A stretch of 64,000 bases of DNA from Aliiruegeria lutimaris (GCF_900099935.1 NZ_FNEK01000001.1:186001-250000); one strand, 5' to 3'. Shown: positions 1-8,849, counted from the first letter of the stretch. The notes: generated by a model from the sequence alone, not told the origin. Numbers and translations: made by a program.

Positions 1-213
1 CAGCGCCGCGCGAATGCGCAACCGCTCGGCTGCACGGCGACGCTGCTGCGCCTGTGCCATCGCCTGGTGCTGAAGCGCATCCATCCGCGACAGCCGTCCC
101 GTCGCGCTCTGATCCAGCTCGACGACAGATCGTGCGCCGGCACTGGCCGCATCCTCTGCGTCAAGCTCGACCAGCAGATCGTTCAATCTTCTATGAATAT
201 CGGCCTCCGTCAT
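1..213 (-). CDS. TraR/DksA-family protein, N-terminal part
   Basis: The first 71 codons of a gene that leaves the window on the left. It starts at the ATG at 213 (MTEADIHRRL). The visible part is a charged helical region containing ELDQS, TGRLSRMDALQ and a run of Gln/Arg-rich residues, which is the pattern in front of the C4 zinc finger in short DksA/TraR-like proteins. Such proteins bind in the RNA polymerase secondary channel. The zinc finger itself would lie outside the window, so the family call rests on the N-terminal pattern only. The Shine-Dalgarno is weak. The gene is divergent from bolA. Confidence 0.7.
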   Translation of the reverse strand, partial: MTEADIHRRLNDLLVELDAEDAASAGARSVVELDQSATGRLSRMDALQHQAMAQAQQRRRAAERLRIRAAL

Positions 214-520
214 CCCGCAACCCTGTCAGAGCCACCGCGCAACGGCAAGCGCAACGGCGCAACGTTCGCTCAAACGCCCCATTGCGCAACACCGACCGCA
301 CGCATGGCATAGTCTCCCTGCAGCGAGGCGCGAAATGATGCAGCTGGCTCCTTCACCGTGTCGCGTCTCGCCTGCTCTTCCCACAAAACCCGACCCAACG
401 TGGACCACGGCACGCTGAGCCGGTGACACTCGTGGCGCAAAGGATCCATGCAGCGCGCACTTGCAGCCGCGCCCCACCGGCCCTAGTTTCTTGACGAGAC
501 CAGAAAACAGGAATTTGCCC
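214..520. other. Gene-free divergent spacer
   Basis: About 300 bases between the DksA-like gene and bolA, which are transcribed away from each other, so it should carry both promoters. It contains a short run of repeated CGCAACGGC-like words near 237-265. I see no convincing promoter pair, terminator or small gene; reading frames that cross it have no ribosome-binding site and no recognisable protein. Confidence 0.5.
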
Positions 521-763
521 ATGGCCATCGAGGCCCAGGAAATCGAGACCCTCCTTCGAGAGGCCTTCCCCGACGCCGTCATTATCGTCAATGACATAGC
601 CGGCGATGGCGCGCATTTCGCCGCCGAAGTGATCGACGAGAGCTTCCGCGGCATGAACCGCGTGCAGCAGCAGCGTTCCGTCTATGCCGCGCTAAAGGGC
701 AAGATGGATGGCACGAACGCCGATCTCCATGCACTGGCATTAACCACGAAAGCACCGGAATAA
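521..763 (+). CDS. BolA/IbaG-family protein
   Basis: An 80-residue BolA-fold protein. The start is the ATG at 521, after a short AGGAA; an upstream in-frame start would add 20 residues unrelated to the family. The sequence shows the usual BolA order: DIAGDGAHFAAEV, then the FRGMNRVQQQRSVYAAL helix, then LHALAL near the C-terminus. BolA proteins pair with monothiol glutaredoxins to hold or move [2Fe-2S] clusters in the cytoplasm, and here the CGFS glutaredoxin gene follows 118 bases downstream on the same strand, which supports that role. The short length and sequence suggest the IbaG/BolA2-like branch rather than classical BolA. Confidence 0.88.
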   Translation: MAIEAQEIETLLREAFPDAVIIVNDIAGDGAHFAAEVIDESFRGMNRVQQQRSVYAALKGKMDGTNADLHALALTTKAPE

Positions 764-881
764 CCCGGCAAGACCCTCCGGGCGGTTGACCTCGCACGTC
801 CCCAAGTGCAGATGACCGCAGTTTCGCCAAAGAGCGCGGCCCCTTGAAGAGGCCGACCCAAGGAATGAAAAGGAATTCGCC

Positions 882-1241
882 ATGTCTGCGAAGGACAATA
901 TCAAGCAAACCGTGACTGAAAACGACGTCGTCCTCTACATGAAGGGCACCAAGATGGCGCCACAATGTGGCTTCTCCCAACGGGTGGCCGGCGTTCTGAA
1001 CTACATGCAGATCGACTACACCGACGTGAATGTGCTGGCAGATGACGAGATCCGCCAGGGCATCAAGGAGTATTCCGACTGGCCGACCATCCCGCAACTC
1101 TACGTGAAGGGCGAGTTCGTCGGCGGTTGCGATATCATCACCGAGATGACGCTTTCGGGCGAGTTGGACAAGCTGCTGGAAGAGAGCGGCGTTTGCTTCG
1201 ACAAGGCCGCAGCCGAGAAGATCCGCGAAGCCAACGGCTGA
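882..1241 (+). CDS. grxD: Monothiol glutaredoxin Grx4 type
   Basis: A 119-residue single-domain glutaredoxin. It has the CGFS active site at residues 29-32 (Cys29 is the cluster ligand), Lys21 ahead of it, WPTIPQLYV at 67-75 and GGCDI at 81-85, which bind glutathione. CGFS glutaredoxins bind a glutathione-bridged [2Fe-2S] cluster as homodimers or as BolA heterodimers and pass it to target apoproteins. Its place just after the BolA-like gene fits a shared job in Fe-S delivery. The start at 882 follows AAGGAATT at a good distance. Length is normal for the family. Confidence 0.96.
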   Translation: MSAKDNIKQTVTENDVVLYMKGTKMAPQCGFSQRVAGVLNYMQIDYTDVNVLADDEIRQGIKEYSDWPTIPQLYVKGEFVGGCDIITEMTLSGELDKLLEESGVCFDKAAAEKIREANG

Positions 1242-1400
1242 CGCCAAGGGGCGGCCGGTCGGAAACCCGCTTGCGCGAACCGGCCCGCCGTCGATCCAGT
1301 GCGCTCCCTGCAACAGGTGCGTCCGGCAATGGTCAGGCGATAAAGATCTCCTGATTCCGGGAAAGTATGCGTTTAAAGGGGGCGCGCTTCGGGCGCTTGA

Positions 1401-1534
1401 ACGATCCTTCGGATCGTGCCTCCGGCGGGCGTATTTCTTCCAACAAGAAATTGCGCGTGGCGATCTGTCTTCTTCTGACTTCAAATATCCTGGGGGGAGC
1501 GCTCGGATGAGCGCGGGGGGCAAAGCCCCCTTTT
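1401..1534. repeat. Composite hairpin repeat, full copy 1
   Basis: This is the main content of the gene-free stretch 1242-1552, between the convergent 3' ends of grxD and zapA. Module X is a perfect hairpin ACGATCC-TTC-GGATCGT (1401-1417) followed by GCCTCCGGCGGG and a degraded TATTT. Then comes a variable spacer, AAATATCC (1483-1490), a GAGCGCTC-like stem and module Y, GGGGGC-AAA-GCCCCC (1516-1530), followed by TTTT. The last hairpin plus T-run could end grxD transcription. Related copies are at 26268, 54961 and 59828, with half copies at 14152 and 29804. Confidence 0.85.
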
Positions 1535-1552
1535 CCAGAAGCGACAAGTGGC

Positions 1553-1948
1553 TTACCGTGCCGATCTTTCCTCGGCCAGCGCCGCGAGCGCCTCGGCCCG
1601 GGCGGCCAGTTCCGCAAGCGTATCCGTCACTTGCGACGGGATCACGGCGACTTCCACCCGCTCCGGCTCCGGCGCGGGCATTGCCTCCATCTCCTCGATA
1701 AGCCGCTCTTGACGGGCCAGTTTTTCCTCGGCCGCAGCGGCTTTCTGCTCATACGCCGCCGTCCGGTCCGCCAGCATCAGCCCGGCCATCAGCAACATGC
1801 GCGATTCCGGCATCCGGCCGATCTGGCTCACCAGCCCACGCGCCTCGCGATCCAGCATCGCGGCCGCATCGCGCAGGTATTGTTCTTCGCCATCCTGGCA
1901 GGCAACGGCGAATTCCTTGCCGCCGATCTCAATCTTCACCTCAGGCAT
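1553..1948 (-). CDS. zapA: Cell division protein ZapA
   Basis: A 131-residue ZapA-family protein. The N-terminus has the typical VKIEIGGKEFAVAC beta strands, then GEEQYLRDAAAMLD and a long helix with MLLMAGLMLADR, followed by a charged coiled-coil tail. ZapA tetramers bind FtsZ in the cytoplasm and bundle its filaments at midcell. The C-terminal tail (residues 90-131) is Ala/Glu rich and longer than in the E. coli protein. Its start overlaps the end of the upstream coiled-coil gene by 8 bases, so translation of the two is probably coupled. Confidence 0.9.
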   Translation of the reverse strand: MPEVKIEIGGKEFAVACQDGEEQYLRDAAAMLDREARGLVSQIGRMPESRMLLMAGLMLADRTAAYEQKAAAAEEKLARQERLIEEMEAMPAPEPERVEVAVIPSQVTDTLAELAARAEALAALAEERSAR

Positions 1949-2342
1949 CGGTCTGCTCCCTCACCAGTGGCTCCAGAACGGATATCAACTCGTCAAGCTC
2001 GCCGCGGTCGGCACTGCACTGTTCCGCCACCGCCCTCAACTCGGCCTCGAGTTCGGTAATGCGCTCCTGCTGGCGGTCCTTCATCGATTTCAAGGAACCG
2101 ACCCGTTCGCGCAACTGCGCCCCGGCTGTTGTCTCGGCTTCCAGCGCCTGCTGGAGGCGCAGAACCTCGGCTTCCGCCGTTTCGGCGCGCTGAACTGCCT
2201 CGCATGCCGATTTCCGGGCCTGTTCCAGTTCCTCGGCCGACACGGCCGCTTCCGGTTCGCCTGCACTGAACGCTTCGATCGCATTCCCGATCCGCGTCAT
2301 GGCAGCGGCAAGCCGGCTCTCAAGCTCGGTGATCTCGCTCAT
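1941..2342 (-). CDS. Coiled-coil protein upstream of zapA
   Basis: A 133-residue, almost entirely helical protein. The start at 2342 is chosen because GGGGAGAGCGGG lies just upstream; a longer frame exists but its extra 31 residues look non-coding. From about residue 45 on it is a continuous heptad-like coiled coil rich in Glu, Ala, Arg and Leu. It has no signal peptide, no cysteine pattern and no recognised enzyme motif. It overlaps zapA by 8 bases and lies head-to-head with tkt. By position and structure it could be a ZapA partner comparable to ZapB, but that is inference; I do not recognise a named family with certainty. Confidence 0.8.
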   Translation of the reverse strand: MSEITELESRLAAAMTRIGNAIEAFSAGEPEAAVSAEELEQARKSACEAVQRAETAEAEVLRLQQALEAETTAGAQLRERVGSLKSMKDRQQERITELEAELRAVAEQCSADRGELDELISVLEPLVREQTDA

Positions 2343-2515
2343 CCCGCTCTCCCCGTTCTTGTTGTCCACCTGTCCGGTTCCGGACCAATTGCGGCCGAGC
2401 AAGCCGCGAATCGCCCGCCGGGCAGTTGCGGCCAAGTTTACGCAACTGTTTCATGAAATGCGCCCCCTATTGTGCTCAGCCACTTACGCGGCATTCTTCA
2501 CGTGGCCGACAGTCC

Positions 2516-2544
2516 TTGACGCTACCGCCCCTCGCTCCTACACC
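2516..2544 (+). promoter_or_regulatory. Possible sigma70 promoter of tkt
   Basis: TTGACG (2516-2521), a 17-base spacer and TACACC (2539-2544) lie about 70 bases before the tkt start codon in the divergent spacer. The -35 box is good and the spacing ideal, but the -10 box is weak, as is common in Rhodobacteraceae. This is prediction by eye only. Confidence 0.35.
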
Positions 2545-2615
2545 GCCTTGAACGTCAAAAAGACGGCCGTGCAGAGTGCGACCGCCTCCTGCCGCAAAAT
2601 CGAAAGGAAAGAACC

Positions 2616-4631
2616 TTGGACATTGCAGCCCTCAGAGACGCCCATCCCGAGCACTGGAAAAAAGCCTGCGCCATCCGCACGCTGACGCTCGATGCGGTCG
2701 CTGCCGCCAATTCCGGCCATTCCGGCATGCCGATGGGCATGGCCGATGTCGCCACCGTGCTCTACGAGAAGCACCTCAAGTTCGACGCCTCGAACCCCGA
2801 ATGGCCCGACCGCGACCGCTTCATCCTGTCGGCCGGCCATGGCTCGATGCTACTGTACTCGCTGCTCTATCTCACCGGCTCGCCGGATATGACGATGGAA
2901 GAGGTCAAGAACTTCCGCCAGCTCGGCGCCATCACCGCCGGCCACCCCGAATACGGCCATGCCCGTGGCGTCGAAACCACCGCCGGCCCGCTCGGCCAGG
3001 GCATCTCCAACGCCGTCGGCTTCGCCATGGCCGAGGAGCACCTGCGCGCCGTCTGGGGCAAGGGCATCTATGACCACTACACCTATTGCATCGCCGGCGA
3101 CGGCTGCCTGATGGAAGGTGTAAGCCAGGAGGCGATCGCCCTCGCCGGCAAGCAGAAGCTCGGCCGCCTGATCGTGCTGTGGGACAACAACGGCATCACC
3201 ATCGACGGCAAGGTCTCGCTCTCCGACATTACCGACCAGAAGAAGCGCTTCATGGCGTCCGGCTGGCAGGTGATCGAATGCGACGGCCACGACCCCGAGG
3301 CCATCGACGCCGCCATCGTCAAGGCCAAGACCTCGCGCAAGCCTTCGATGATCGCCTGCAAGACACATATCGCCCTCGGTTCTTCGGCGCAGGACACCTC
3401 CAAGGGTCACGGCGCACTGACCGATGCGCAGCTCATCGCCGATACCAAGGCTGCCTATGGCGCGCCCGCCGGCGCCTTCGAGGTTCCCGCCGAGGTCAAA
3501 TCCGCCTGGGAAGCCATCGGTGCGCGTGGCGTTGCCGAGCGTGAGGCCTGGGAAGGACGCCTGGCCGGCCTGTCCGAGGGCCGCCGCGCCCGTTTCGAGC
3601 GTGCTCTCTCCGGCGACATGCCCGAAAAGCTTGGCCGCCAGATGAAGTCCTATCGCAAGCAGCTGGTCGCCGACGCGCCCAAGGTTGCCACGCGCAAGGC
3701 TTCCGAGATGGCGCTCAACGTCATCAACAAGATCGTGCCCGAGACCATCGGCGGCTCGGCGGACCTCACCGGCTCGAACAACACCAAGTCGGCCGACATG
3801 ACCGTGTTCGACGCCTCCAACCGTCGTGGACGCTTCGTGCATTATGGCATCCGCGAACATGGCATGGCGGCAGCGATGAACGGCGTGGCGCTGCATGGCG
3901 GCCTGCGCCCCTATAGCGGCACCTTCATGTGCTTCACCGACTATGCCCGGCCCTCGATGCGCCTCTCTGCGCTGATGCGCCTGCCGGTGGTCTACGTCAT
4001 GACGCATGACTCGATCGGTCTTGGCGAGGACGGCCCGACCCACCAGCCGGTGGAGCACCTGGCCATTTCGCGCGCCACGCCGAACACGCTGGTCTTCCGT
4101 CCGGCCGATGCGGTGGAGACCGCTGAAGCCTGGGAGCTGGCCCTGGCACAGAAAGAAACGCCCTCGGTGCTCGCCCTGTCGCGCCAGAACCTGCCGACGG
4201 TACGGACCAAGCACAAGAACGACAACCTGTCCGCGCAAGGCGCCTATGTGCTGGCCGAGGCGACCGGCAAATGCCAGGCCATCCTGATGGCCACCGGCTC
4301 GGAGATCGAAATCGCTCTCAATGCCCGCGAAGCGCTGGAAGCCGAGGGCATCGGCACCCGCGTCGTCTCAGTGCCCTGCATGGAGCTGTTCGCGGCAGCC
4401 GATCCGGAATACCGCGCCAAGGTGCTGCCCGCCGGTCCGGTCCGTGTGGCCATCGAGGCTGGCGTCCGGCAGGGCTGGGATCGCTGGCTCTTTGGCGAGG
4501 GCGGCGATGCGGCCAAGGCCGATTTCGTCGGCATGACCGATTTCGGTGCCTCGGCGCCTGCGGAAGTGCTCTACGAGCATTTCGGCATCACCGCCGATGC
4601 AGCAGCCGCCAAGGTCAAGGCGCTGCTCTGA
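2616..4631 (+). CDS. tkt: Transketolase
   Basis: A 671-residue thiamine-diphosphate enzyme that moves two-carbon ketol units between sugar phosphates in the pentose phosphate and Calvin-type pathways. Visible marks are the N-terminal substrate segment with [10 protein letters not shown], the TPP-binding GDGCLMEG with a downstream NN pair near residue 160, the [13 protein letters not shown] segment, and the transketolase signature [14 protein letters not shown] near 470. The start is a TTG at 2616 preceded by AAAGGAAAG; the first ATG in frame is too far inside the conserved domain. Length is normal. It stands alone, with a terminator hairpin just downstream. Confidence 0.97.
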   Translation: MDIAALRDAHPEHWKKACAIRTLTLDAVAAANSGHSGMPMGMADVATVLYEKHLKFDASNPEWPDRDRFILSAGHGSMLLYSLLYLTGSPDMTMEEVKNFRQLGAITAGHPEYGHARGVETTAGPLGQGISNAVGFAMAEEHLRAVWGKGIYDHYTYCIAGDGCLMEGVSQEAIALAGKQKLGRLIVLWDNNGITIDGKVSLSDITDQKKRFMASGWQVIECDGHDPEAIDAAIVKAKTSRKPSMIACKTHIALGSSAQDTSKGHGALTDAQLIADTKAAYGAPAGAFEVPAEVKSAWEAIGARGVAEREAWEGRLAGLSEGRRARFERALSGDMPEKLGRQMKSYRKQLVADAPKVATRKASEMALNVINKIVPETIGGSADLTGSNNTKSADMTVFDASNRRGRFVHYGIREHGMAAAMNGVALHGGLRPYSGTFMCFTDYARPSMRLSALMRLPVVYVMTHDSIGLGEDGPTHQPVEHLAISRATPNTLVFRPADAVETAEAWELALAQKETPSVLALSRQNLPTVRTKHKNDNLSAQGAYVLAEATGKCQAILMATGSEIEIALNAREALEAEGIGTRVVSVPCMELFAAADPEYRAKVLPAGPVRVAIEAGVRQGWDRWLFGEGGDAAKADFVGMTDFGASAPAEVLYEHFGITADAAAAKVKALL

Positions 4632-4659
4632 AGGCACGTCTCTCAGGATTGAAGAAAAG

Positions 4660-4688
4660 ACCGGCCGTTCCCTCTCGGGGCGGCCGGT
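4660..4688 (+). terminator. Terminator after tkt
   Basis: Inverted repeat ACCGGCCG (4660-4667) and CGGCCGGT (4681-4688) with a 13-base loop, 28 bases after the tkt stop, followed by TCTCGTT. The stem is strong but the T-tract is poor. It could serve both strands, since the next gene is convergent. Confidence 0.6.
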
Positions 4689-4719
4689 TCTCGTTGGAGC
4701 CCTGCGATGCAGGCAAGTT

Positions 4720-5232
4720 TCAGATCACGAACTCGGATGACGCCGCGCCGGCCTTGTAGACATCGTAGAGCCTGCTGCCTAGAGCCGTGACCTTCTTTGA
4801 CGCGCCCTTGATATCGGAGAGGCGCCCGACGAGGTAGTCGGGCGCACCATTGAACTGGTTGCACGTGATGTCACAGATCACCTTGGTCCCGCCAATGTCG
4901 GAAACGACGAAGTAATGATTGCTGCCGGACCCATCACCGTTCCTTTCGGCAAAGAACATATGAGAGTTGAGCGCGTGGTTGCGCAACACGCAAAACTTCG
5001 TAGCCACCACGGATGCCCAGATGCAAAGACCACTCATCATGTCACCACCCGGCAACGGTATATTCATAGCGCGGCATTTCGTACGGGTCAGGTCTATCAG
5101 GTCGTTCCAGACTACATCGTTGACACCATAATGACCGTTCGCGGCGGGCAGGTCTTCGTTCTTTACCGCGTTGTAAAGCATATAGGAATTCTGAACGAAC
5201 ACAGCATCGGGCTTCTTTATGACAATGGCCAT
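4720..5232 (-). CDS. Hypothetical protein, possible papain/transglutaminase-like fold
   Basis: A 170-residue protein that I cannot assign to a family. A cysteine in SGLCIWAS (Cys70), a histidine in NHYFVV (His106) and an aspartate in VICDITCNQF (Asp121) appear in the order and approximate spacing of papain- or transglutaminase-like Cys-His-Asp triads, and the last motif resembles the D-x-T-x-x-QF strand of such domains. There is no signal peptide or membrane segment. Its base composition is clearly lower in GC than that of tkt and holC on either side, and its codon use differs, so it may be acquired. It is a single gene; the start at 5232 lacks a clear Shine-Dalgarno. The enzymatic idea is inference. 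Confidence 0.6.
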   Translation of the reverse strand: MAIVIKKPDAVFVQNSYMLYNAVKNEDLPAANGHYGVNDVVWNDLIDLTRTKCRAMNIPLPGGDMMSGLCIWASVVATKFCVLRNHALNSHMFFAERNGDGSGSNHYFVVSDIGGTKVICDITCNQFNGAPDYLVGRLSDIKGASKKVTALGSRLYDVYKAGAASSEFVI

Positions 5233-5370
5233 TGGATGATTTGCTTTCTTGGCTGGAATGCACGAAAGGTCCCCGGACCACGCAGCGATCCGGCGATCAA
5301 AGGCGAAATTGTAAACCTAAGCTTAGTTTGCCCTCCGGCGCTTTGGCAATCCTCGCGCCCGCAATGCGCT

Positions 5371-5838
5371 TTATCCCGCCTTGCTCTCCGCCTTCACCTC
5401 CCAGCGGCCGCTCTCTTCGGACCAGTATTGCGCCGCCGCCCCCGCGCCTGTCAGCCCCTTCCACTGGCCGCGCGCATGTTGCACCGCCGCCGGGTCGTGG
5501 CCGTCAAACAGGATGCAGACCCGTTCCAGCGCCTCGATCTCGGCCGCCGTCACCGCCGCCCCATCGATGGACATCAGAACAGTCGCGCCATTGGGCATCT
5601 CTACCCCCGCCGTCAGCAGCACCGGTTGATCGGCATCCTGCGGCCCGCCAGCGAGGCCGTGCGGCAGGAAGCCTTCCTCCGGGCCGAGCCAGAGTTTCTG
5701 GTCGAGAAGTTGCAGGCGCCCCGCATCCGACCCACGCACCACGACGCGCCAGTCCCGTTGCAGGGATTTCTCCAGCAGCATCGCAAGCGTCACCTCGAGC
5801 GGGTGCCGGGTCAGGTGGTAGAAGAGCGCCTGCCCCAT
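5371..5838 (-). CDS. holC: DNA polymerase III subunit chi
   Basis: A 155-residue HolC-family protein. Chi links the clamp loader (with psi) to single-stranded DNA-binding protein at the replication fork. The sequence shows the family start FYHLTRHPLEVTLAMLLEKSL, then GFLPHGLAGG and QPVLLTAG, and the VCILFDGHDPAAVQHARGQWK block. The N-terminal MGQALFYHL places the start securely at 5838. It follows pepA with only 4 bases between them, a pepA-holC order common in Proteobacteria. Confidence 0.92.
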   Translation of the reverse strand: MGQALFYHLTRHPLEVTLAMLLEKSLQRDWRVVVRGSDAGRLQLLDQKLWLGPEEGFLPHGLAGGPQDADQPVLLTAGVEMPNGATVLMSIDGAAVTAAEIEALERVCILFDGHDPAAVQHARGQWKGLTGAGAAAQYWSEESGRWEVKAESKAG

Positions 5839-5842
5839 CGGT

Positions 5843-7333
5843 TCAGCCCGCCTCGTAGCCGTCGCGGATCATCCGGTCGAGCGCCATCACGCCCCAGCCG
5901 GACGCGCCCTTGGGCGCCCATGCCGGCGGCTTGGCGGGCTGGGCTACGCCGGCGATATCGAGATGGATCCAGGGCGTACCTTCCTTGACGAAGCGATGCA
6001 GGAACTCGGCGGCGGTGATCGAGCCACCGGCGCGCGTGCCCACATTCTTCAGGTCTGCCTTCTCGGATTTCAGAAGTTCGGCGTAGCTCGCCCCGATCGG
6101 CATGCGCCATGCGCCCTCGCCCTCGGCCCCGGCCGCATTCAGGAAAGCACCTGCGAAAGCATCGTCATTGGAGAAAACGCCGGCATTGTCATGGCCGAGC
6201 GCCAGAATGATCGCGCCGGTCAGCGTGGCCAGATCAATCATGCCGCAGGGGTTGAAGCGTTCCTGCGTGTACCACATCACGTCGCCCAGAACGAGCCTGC
6301 CCTCGGCATCGGTGTTAATCACCTCCACCGTGTCGCCCTTCATCGAGGCGACAATATCGCCCGGCCGTTGGGCCTTGCCGTCCGGCATGTTCTCGACAAG
6401 CCCGACAACGCCAACGACATTGGCCCTGGCCTTGCGCAGCGCCAGCGTCTTCATCACGCCGGAGACGACACCCGCGCCGCCCATGTCCATCGTCATGTCT
6501 TCCATGCCGGCGCCCGGCTTCAGCGAGATGCCACCCGTGTCGAAGACCACACCCTTGCCGATCAACGCCAGCGGGGCTTCCTCGCCGCCGCCATTCCAGC
6601 GCATGACGACGACCTTGGAGGGGCTCTCGGAGCCCTGTCCGACGCCGAGCAGCATGGTCATGCCCTGCTTCTCCAGCTCCGCCTCGTCGAGCACCTCGAC
6701 CTTGACGCCCAGTTCGCCAAGCGCCGCCAGCTTCTCGGCGAAGCTCTCTGTGGTCAGGTAATTCGCCGGCAGGTTGACAAGGTCGCGCGTGAAATAGACG
6801 CCCTCGGCCACCGCCTCGACCGCTTCCATCTGTGCATTGAGTCCGTCGGGATCTGTCACCATGAGCGTGAAGGAACCGGCGGCCTGCTCCGCGGCCTCGC
6901 CCGTGCGGCACTCCTTGAAGGCGTAGCTGCGCAGTGACGCGCCGAGCGCCAGATCGCCGAGCGCCTTGCGCGCACCGCCCAGGACCAGCACGTCGCCCTT
7001 GCCGCGCGCGGCACCGATGGCGGCGCCAGCCTTGCGCAGATCGACCGGCGAGGACTTGGCGTCAAGCCGCACCACCTGCACCGCGCTCGCGGCCATCCCC
7101 ACGGGCCAGGCCAACTCCACCGCCTCGCCATTGCCGAGCTTGCCGAAGGCGTCGCTCTCGGCGAAACGCGCCAGTGCGCCCTTGGTCAACCGGTTCACCC
7201 GCCGCGCTGCCTGATCCAGCTTGCCGCCTTCGGGCAGGAAGACGGTGACGCGCCCCTCGAAGCCGGCAATGGCGTCGAGGTCGAGCGGCAGGATGTCGAT
7301 GACGGGAGGGGTGGTCATTGGGGCTGTCTCCAT
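5843..7333 (-). CDS. pepA: Leucyl aminopeptidase
   Basis: A cytosolic M17 dinuclear-metal aminopeptidase of 496 residues, which removes N-terminal residues from peptides. The N-terminal macrodomain-like half is followed by the catalytic half with GKGVVFDTGGISLKP (metal and catalytic Lys/Asp) and the family signature NTDAEGRLVLGD near residue 340. Two starts are possible: ATG 7333 (AGGAAGG about 10 bases upstream) or ATG 7318 (GGAG 9 bases upstream), which would shorten the protein by five residues. It is probably cotranscribed with holC. Length is normal. Confidence 0.95.
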   Translation of the reverse strand: METAPMTTPPVIDILPLDLDAIAGFEGRVTVFLPEGGKLDQAARRVNRLTKGALARFAESDAFGKLGNGEAVELAWPVGMAASAVQVVRLDAKSSPVDLRKAGAAIGAARGKGDVLVLGGARKALGDLALGASLRSYAFKECRTGEAAEQAAGSFTLMVTDPDGLNAQMEAVEAVAEGVYFTRDLVNLPANYLTTESFAEKLAALGELGVKVEVLDEAELEKQGMTMLLGVGQGSESPSKVVVMRWNGGGEEAPLALIGKGVVFDTGGISLKPGAGMEDMTMDMGGAGVVSGVMKTLALRKARANVVGVVGLVENMPDGKAQRPGDIVASMKGDTVEVINTDAEGRLVLGDVMWYTQERFNPCGMIDLATLTGAIILALGHDNAGVFSNDDAFAGAFLNAAGAEGEGAWRMPIGASYAELLKSEKADLKNVGTRAGGSITAAEFLHRFVKEGTPWIHLDIAGVAQPAKPPAWAPKGASGWGVMALDRMIRDGYEAG

Positions 7334-7492
7334 AGCTTGTTTGCCTTCCTACCTAAGTGGCGGCGCGGCAATGTACCAGCACCCGCAAGCGCCTTTGGCC
7401 CGGATCTGCGGTTTCCCCAAGGACATGGGCGCATTAGGCTGAGGTCGGGCGCCCTGATCAAGAGGCGTCTGCCATGCGCTTTGGGAGGAGCC

Positions 7493-8167
7493 ATGAAAGA
7501 CGACAGCAAGAACGCCCGCGAGTTCACCGCAGCCGAAATGGGTGCCCTGGCGCATCTTTATCGCGGCGAGGTCTATCGCTCGACCATCTGGCGCACCCGG
7601 CTCGACACCACGACCAACTGGTCCATCGTCTCGCTCGGCGCCGCGCTTTCGATCTCCTTCTCCAGCTCCGAAGCATCTTCCTTGCCACTTTTGCTGGTCG
7701 GGTTGCTGATTTCGACCATGATGGTGCTGGAAGCCCGCCGCTATCGCTACTTCAATGTCTGGCGCGCGCGGGCCCGTTACCTGGAGGTGCATCTCTATGC
7801 GCCCATGCTGCAAGACGGCGACCTGCACACCGAGAAGGACTGGCAGAAGGTCCTGGCGGAGGACTACTGGCGGCCCGATTACCATGTCTCGTTGCTGACC
7901 GCGATGGGGCGGCGGATCCGGCGGAATTACCTGTGGATCCTGACCGTGCAGATGGTCGCCTATATCGGGAAACTGGTCATTCATCCGACCTCCGCAACCT
8001 CGATCCGCGAAGTGATCGACCGCGCCGATACCGGCCCGATACCCGGCGAATTGATTCTCGGCGTGGGAGTTGCCTATCTCAGTGCCTTCCTCGTTATCGC
8101 CCGTGTCACCGGCCGGCGCGACGCTCGCCGTTCCGCCTTGCGCGATCGCGGTCGTTCGCTGGGTTGA
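7493..8167 (+). CDS. DUF2270 membrane protein
   Basis: A 224-residue inner-membrane protein. The start at 7493 is set by GGGAGGAG just upstream; the frame is open further back without support. The segment ALAHLYRGEVYRSTIWRTRLD, followed by a Thr/Trp-rich stretch and an ARRYRYFNVWRARARYLE segment, is the pattern I associate with DUF2270. About four hydrophobic segments can be seen, near residues 44-60, 64-84, 145-163 and 185-204, with a large soluble loop in the middle carrying charged residues. No enzymatic motif is visible and the function is unknown. It is divergent from pepA. Confidence 0.8.
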   Translation: MKDDSKNAREFTAAEMGALAHLYRGEVYRSTIWRTRLDTTTNWSIVSLGAALSISFSSSEASSLPLLLVGLLISTMMVLEARRYRYFNVWRARARYLEVHLYAPMLQDGDLHTEKDWQKVLAEDYWRPDYHVSLLTAMGRRIRRNYLWILTVQMVAYIGKLVIHPTSATSIREVIDRADTGPIPGELILGVGVAYLSAFLVIARVTGRRDARRSALRDRGRSLG

Positions 8168-8234
8168 CCCCGAATCTGATAGGCTTTCCACGCGGACCAA
8201 AGCGGCCCGGAACAGAACGAGAGGCGCCTGACGC

Positions 8235-8849
8235 ATGCCGAAACAGAACCGTGTCCTGCCGACGGGCGAGATCGTCGCGCTGACCGAGCGCGGCGGTTTC
8301 ATGGGCAATCGTGGCGTGCTGCATGACGATGCCGGCAGGCTTGGAACCCGCCGCTGGACGCATCGCCGCTGGATCTGCTGCCGCCTTTCCTTTCGCGGCC
8401 GACAGCGGCAGGTCATGGCGCCCGGCGCCTATACCGAGCTGTTCTTCCTCGACGAGGCTGTCGCGCTGGCGGCCGGTCACCGGCCTTGCGCGGAATGCCG
8501 TCGCGCCGCCTACGACGCATATCGCGCCGCATGGGAGCGCGCGCATGGCCAAGCTGCCCGGGCGGACGAGATCGACCGCGAGCTCCATCGCGACCGGCTC
8601 CTGCCAAACCGCGGCCAACGCCGACTCACCGCCGAAGCAGGCAGGCTGCCCGACGGCACCTTCATTCTGCATTGCGGCCGTCCCGTTTTGCTGACCGCCG
8701 GGCGGGCGTATTCTTTTTGCCCGGGCGGCTACGAGGTCACCGAGCGCCCCTCCCCGCGCACGCCCGTTAAAGTGCTCACGCCAGCGTCGAGTCTCGCGGT
8801 GCTGGCCGCGGGCTATCATCCAGAACTTCACCGGACTGCGGCGGTGTGA
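8235..8849 (+). CDS. Conserved hypothetical with Ada-like CxxC segment
   Basis: A 204-residue basic, soluble protein. The segment AAGHRPCAECRR (residues 79-90) resembles the zinc-binding start of Ada-type domains, and additional cysteines stand at 48, 49, 147 and 162, in the contexts WICCR, LHCGRP and FCPGG. The first 60 residues look beta-rich (GGFMGNRGVLHDD). I do not recognise a functional family. The start at 8235 follows GAGAGGCGC. It sits between the DUF2270 gene and exoD on the same strand, 67 and 62 bases away, so the three may form one transcript. A metal-binding role is inferred from the cysteines. Confidence 0.75.
   Translation: MPKQNRVLPTGEIVALTERGGFMGNRGVLHDDAGRLGTRRWTHRRWICCRLSFRGRQRQVMAPGAYTELFFLDEAVALAAGHRPCAECRRAAYDAYRAAWERAHGQAARADEIDRELHRDRLLPNRGQRRLTAEAGRLPDGTFILHCGRPVLLTAGRAYSFCPGGYEVTERPSPRTPVKVLTPASSLAVLAAGYHPELHRTAAV

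Noticed and set aside
1242-2615. 6S RNA next to zapA
   Set aside because: In several bacteria 6S RNA lies near zapA, so I looked on both sides. The stretches hold a hairpin repeat and a tkt promoter region; I cannot recognise the long 6S stem with a central bubble.
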